This document shows, piece after piece, positions 61,688-64,000 of a DNA stretch of 64,000 bases. The DNA lies in NCBI GenBank assembly GCA_964507445.1, contig CAZDQF010000012.1, forward strand, positions 1-64,000. The letters are read 5' to 3'. Each line of letters starts with the position of its first letter. Positions within the stretch are counted from its first letter, which is position 1. The notes under the pieces were generated by a model, which saw only the letters and a program-made list of their open reading frames with translations, made no database searches and was not told the DNA's origin. A program made the translations under genes and the position numbers. Origin of the DNA: GCA-2683135 sp964507445 (lineage in GTDB: Bacteria; Planctomycetota; GCA-002687715).

Positions 61688-62730
61688 AGCGCCTCGATCG
61701 ATATGTGATCATCTCATTCCTGACGGCGTGGGTCGCCAGCTTCGTGTTCTTCGCGGGCATGTACCTGGTGATCCACTTCTTCAACAAGATCGGGAGCATG
61801 AGTGAGTCGATCGCGGCCTTCGAGGCCGCCGGCGTGGGCGCCGTGCAGGGCCTCTGCCTGTACTACGGGCTGAACCTGCCGTTCGTCATGGTCCAGACCG
61901 CGCCCTACACGGTGCTCATGGGCGCCATGTGGAGCGCCCAACAGTTGGCGCGACGGAACGAGCTCGTGCCGGTGCTCATGGCGGGGGTTTCCCTGCGTCG
62001 GCTGTCGCTGCCCATCCTCCTCTCCGGGTTCCTGCTCGCGCTGATCTTCGCGGGTGTTCGTGAGGAAGTCCTGCCCGCCATCGCGACGGCGCGGCACAAC
62101 ATCGAACGGCTGCACAAGGGTAAAAAGACGGATGTCATCAGTCGCATCCGGCAGATCCCCGGAGCCAACGGTGAGGTGGTCCACATCCGCGAGTACGACG
62201 TGTCGACGCGGGTCGCCTACGGTGTCAACGTGCTGCCTCCGCCAGGCTCTTCCCGAGGACGCGTGTACTACGAGTCGGTGCCGTGGAGCGACGCCGACGG
62301 CTGGACGGCGGCGGACGACGCGCCGACCTCGACGGCGTTGCTGACGGAGACCGGATTGCATCCGCGAGACATCGAGATCGAGTCTCGTCGGTTGCTCTTC
62401 CTGGATGTGTCGGAGCTCCGGCGGCTCATCTCCCGCTACCCGGACCGCTCGGATCTCAGATTGCGTCTCCATGCGCACTTCGCGTATCCTGCCGGGGTCA
62501 TGGTCCTGCTGCTCATGGGGCTGCCGTTGGTGCTCAAGACCACCCAGCGGACGCCGTTCATGGCCGCGGGAGTGAGCCTGCTCCTCTCCATGGCGTTCTT
62601 CGCGACCCAGACGGTGCTGCAGGACCTGGGCGGGCGTGACGAGATCCTCAACCCCGTGCTCGGGGCCTGGCTGCCGATCGTCGTGTTCGGTTCTCTGGGC
62701 CTGCTCTTCTTCGAGACCATGTCCACGTGA
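61684..62730 (+). CDS. LptF/LptG-type permease, second subunit
   Basis: A 348-residue partner of the previous gene, with its ATG inside the preceding stop (4-base overlap). The N-terminus is MKRLDRYVIISFLTAWVAS, like the partner, and the same helices-jelly-roll-helices plan is visible (periplasmic part about 130-265). LptF and LptG normally form a heterodimer over the LptB ATPase, which is not in the window. I do not assign which is F and which is G. Its stop is 12 bases from the convergent FHA gene. Confidence 0.86.
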   Translation: MKRLDRYVIISFLTAWVASFVFFAGMYLVIHFFNKIGSMSESIAAFEAAGVGAVQGLCLYYGLNLPFVMVQTAPYTVLMGAMWSAQQLARRNELVPVLMAGVSLRRLSLPILLSGFLLALIFAGVREEVLPAIATARHNIERLHKGKKTDVISRIRQIPGANGEVVHIREYDVSTRVAYGVNVLPPPGSSRGRVYYESVPWSDADGWTAADDAPTSTALLTETGLHPRDIEIESRRLLFLDVSELRRLISRYPDRSDLRLRLHAHFAYPAGVMVLLLMGLPLVLKTTQRTPFMAAGVSLLLSMAFFATQTVLQDLGGRDEILNPVLGAWLPIVVFGSLGLLFFETMST

Positions 62731-62742
62731 GGACGGGGTCGG

Positions 62743-63912
62743 TCACCTGAGCGAGTCGAGCAGGCGTTTGGCCTGTCCGGAGTAGGGCTCCTCGCCGATG
62801 TCGTAGATCCGTTGATAGATCTGGCGCGCGCGGTCCGTCTCGCCGGCTTCGTGCAGGCTCAGGGCCGTGGCCTTCATGCGGGCGAAGTACTCCTTGAGAC
62901 CGCGTTCGAACGCTGCCCTGTTGGTGCGTAGGGCGCTGCTGTGGGTTCGCGCGACGGTCGGGTCCTGCTCGAGCTTCCGCAGGGTCTTGAAGGCGCCGGC
63001 GTAGTCCTCGGACTTCAGCGCCTCGCGGAGGAACGCCATGGTGGTCTCCCACCGTGCGTCGCCTTGAGAGCTGTTCGCCCGCGACGCTTGCAGCCGCTCC
63101 TCCAGGAGGTCGACGTAGCCGCTGCCGGGATAGTTGCTCCTGAACCGCCGGAGCTCCCGATCAAGGTAACCGAGCTCGCTCGGGTGCTGGTTGAAGTACC
63201 CGATGATCCGCTCGTACTCAGGCTTGGCCGTGCGGTCCTCGAGCTCCTTCTCCAGGTAGAACAGGTCGGACTCCAGGTCTCGGACCATCTCGTCGACCTT
63301 GCGCTGGTCCAGGACTCCGCCCGGCAGGTCCTTCAGCAAGGTGATGGCCTTCTTGAGCGACTGCGGATCGGTCTTCTGCTTACCGAGACGCAAGGCCTCT
63401 TCGTACTGATCGAATCCTGCCTCGTTCACCGTGCTCGTGGAGAGCATCGCGAACAACAGGCCGATGACGCTCAGGCCTGCGAGCACGAGGACGAGCTTCA
63501 CGCCGGCGCCGAGCTCGTTGCGTTGCTCGTGACGGTAGAAACGACGCGGTTGGCCGTCCGGTTTCCGAGGATGGGTGGTGAGCGGCTTCGCCGGCGCAGC
63601 CCGCGCCGGGCGAGGTTCGGTGGCGGAATCCCCCAGGTAGGTGATCCGGGCGTCACCGAGCTGGATGGTGTCGCCGTTCTGGAGCAGGTGCTGGTTGACG
63701 AAGTTGCCGTTGACCTGGGTCCCTTCCACGCTCTCCAGGTCGATGACCTTGAAGCCCCGGGGGGTGGCCTGGATCTCGCAGTGAGCCTCAGAGATTGAGC
63801 CCGATTTCAGGTGCAGGTCCGCGTTCGGGCCACGTCCGATGGTGGTGTGCTCATCAAACAGCTCGTGGATCCGATCGCGGCCGCTCTCCGTGACGATGAG
63901 CTTGCCGTTCAT
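62743..63912 (-). CDS. FHA-domain membrane protein
   Basis: A 389-residue protein starting at ATG 63912. Residues about 3-92 are an FHA domain (TIGRGPNADLHLKSGSISEAHCEI-type, seen as TIGRGPNADLHL and ISEAHCEI), with NGDTIQLGDARI at the end. It would bind phosphothreonine, so it may be a target reader for kinases such as that at 55240, though the two are not linked. A membrane helix (about 138-158) follows, then about 200 residues of helical, TPR-like sequence. The upstream gene overlaps its start by 4 bases. Confidence 0.85.
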   Translation of the reverse strand: MNGKLIVTESGRDRIHELFDEHTTIGRGPNADLHLKSGSISEAHCEIQATPRGFKVIDLESVEGTQVNGNFVNQHLLQNGDTIQLGDARITYLGDSATEPRPARAAPAKPLTTHPRKPDGQPRRFYRHEQRNELGAGVKLVLVLAGLSVIGLLFAMLSTSTVNEAGFDQYEEALRLGKQKTDPQSLKKAITLLKDLPGGVLDQRKVDEMVRDLESDLFYLEKELEDRTAKPEYERIIGYFNQHPSELGYLDRELRRFRSNYPGSGYVDLLEERLQASRANSSQGDARWETTMAFLREALKSEDYAGAFKTLRKLEQDPTVARTHSSALRTNRAAFERGLKEYFARMKATALSLHEAGETDRARQIYQRIYDIGEEPYSGQAKRLLDSLR

Positions 63913-64000
63913 TGGTTGTAGGCGTCGACCTGATTGTTGTCTCGCACGGAGAAGTTCTGGCACCAGTGGCGCCCGACGTTGCCCGGTCCCATGAGGCGCC
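63909..64000 (-). CDS. C-terminal end of an unknown protein (partial)
   Basis: On the minus strand, the frame from 63998 reads RLMGPGNVGRHWCQNFSVR, then DNNQVDAYNQ, and stops at 63909-63911, overlapping the FHA start as ATGA. The 4-base overlap supports a real coding end in an operon with the FHA gene. The tail is not enough to name a family; the start lies outside the window. An exported or pilin-like protein is only a guess. Confidence 0.45.
   Translation of the reverse strand, partial: RLMGPGNVGRHWCQNFSVRDNNQVDAYNQ

Overview
The window is high-GC, gene-dense bacterial chromosome, about 50 protein genes with short gaps. It has no rRNA, tRNA, CRISPR array, insertion sequence or phage gene that I can recognise. 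No gene-free stretch exceeds 300 bases; the longest are 63-299 and 22050-22315. The content points to Planctomycetota: many secreted proteins with a recurring C-terminal beta-rich module, FG-GAP/ASPIC, DNRLRE and MAM-like domains, S9, S46, M14 and metzincin-type peptidases, ECF sigma factors beside a Ser/Thr kinase, an anti-sigma protein fused to a toroid domain, and sulfatase-like enzymes. I would place it near the marine Poly30/Pla163-type lineages, but that is inference from protein style, not a phylogenetic result.

Layout. 1-14.4 kb: secreted proteins (tandem MAM-type paralogs, an FG-GAP/ASPIC protein, two or three alpha/beta hydrolases, a DNRLRE protein), a HAD-like protein, a cupin, an AsmA-like protein and a Rieske fusion. 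14.5-24 kb: housekeeping and catabolic enzymes (Nif3-like, SDR, nitrilase, dihydrouridine synthase), a cytochrome c/DUF2231 protein, an apparently frameshifted S46 peptidase and a C45-like hydrolase. 23.7-28 kb: an acyl-CoA operon (enoyl-CoA hydratase/isomerase, acyl-CoA dehydrogenase, phenylacetate-CoA ligase-like enzyme, 68-residue protein) followed by an orphan adenine methylase. 28-33.8 kb: two adjacent large proteins, one sulfatase-like and one metallophosphoesterase, that share the same HEAT-type module. 33.9-39.2 kb: a tightly overlapping minus-strand operon with copper-type lipoprotein, PuuD-like membrane protein, AhpD-like protein with an in-frame TGA at its active-site cysteine (probable selenocysteine), SirB1-like protein, kynureninase, cyclase/formamidase and a Rid-family protein. 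39.2-48.1 kb: lipoprotein, cysS, SDR, exported protein, MobB-like NTPase, PcrA/UvrD helicase and fused FtcD. 48.3-51.4 kb: ECF sigma factor, anti-sigma/toroid protein, and a convergent pair of small proteins sharing an unrecognised repeated domain. 51.5-64 kb: EVE-domain protein, zinc metalloprotease, an M14 peptidase-kinase-ECF sigma operon, LptF/LptG permeases and an FHA protein.

The strongest leads for something undescribed are the CxxU AhpD-like gene inside a kynurenine operon (TGA at 37293-37295, with a SECIS-like hairpin), the paired HEAT-module esterases (28001-33785), the three-copy small domain in two convergent genes (50285-51392), and the coupling of a secreted carboxypeptidase to a membrane kinase and sigma factor (54491-60500).
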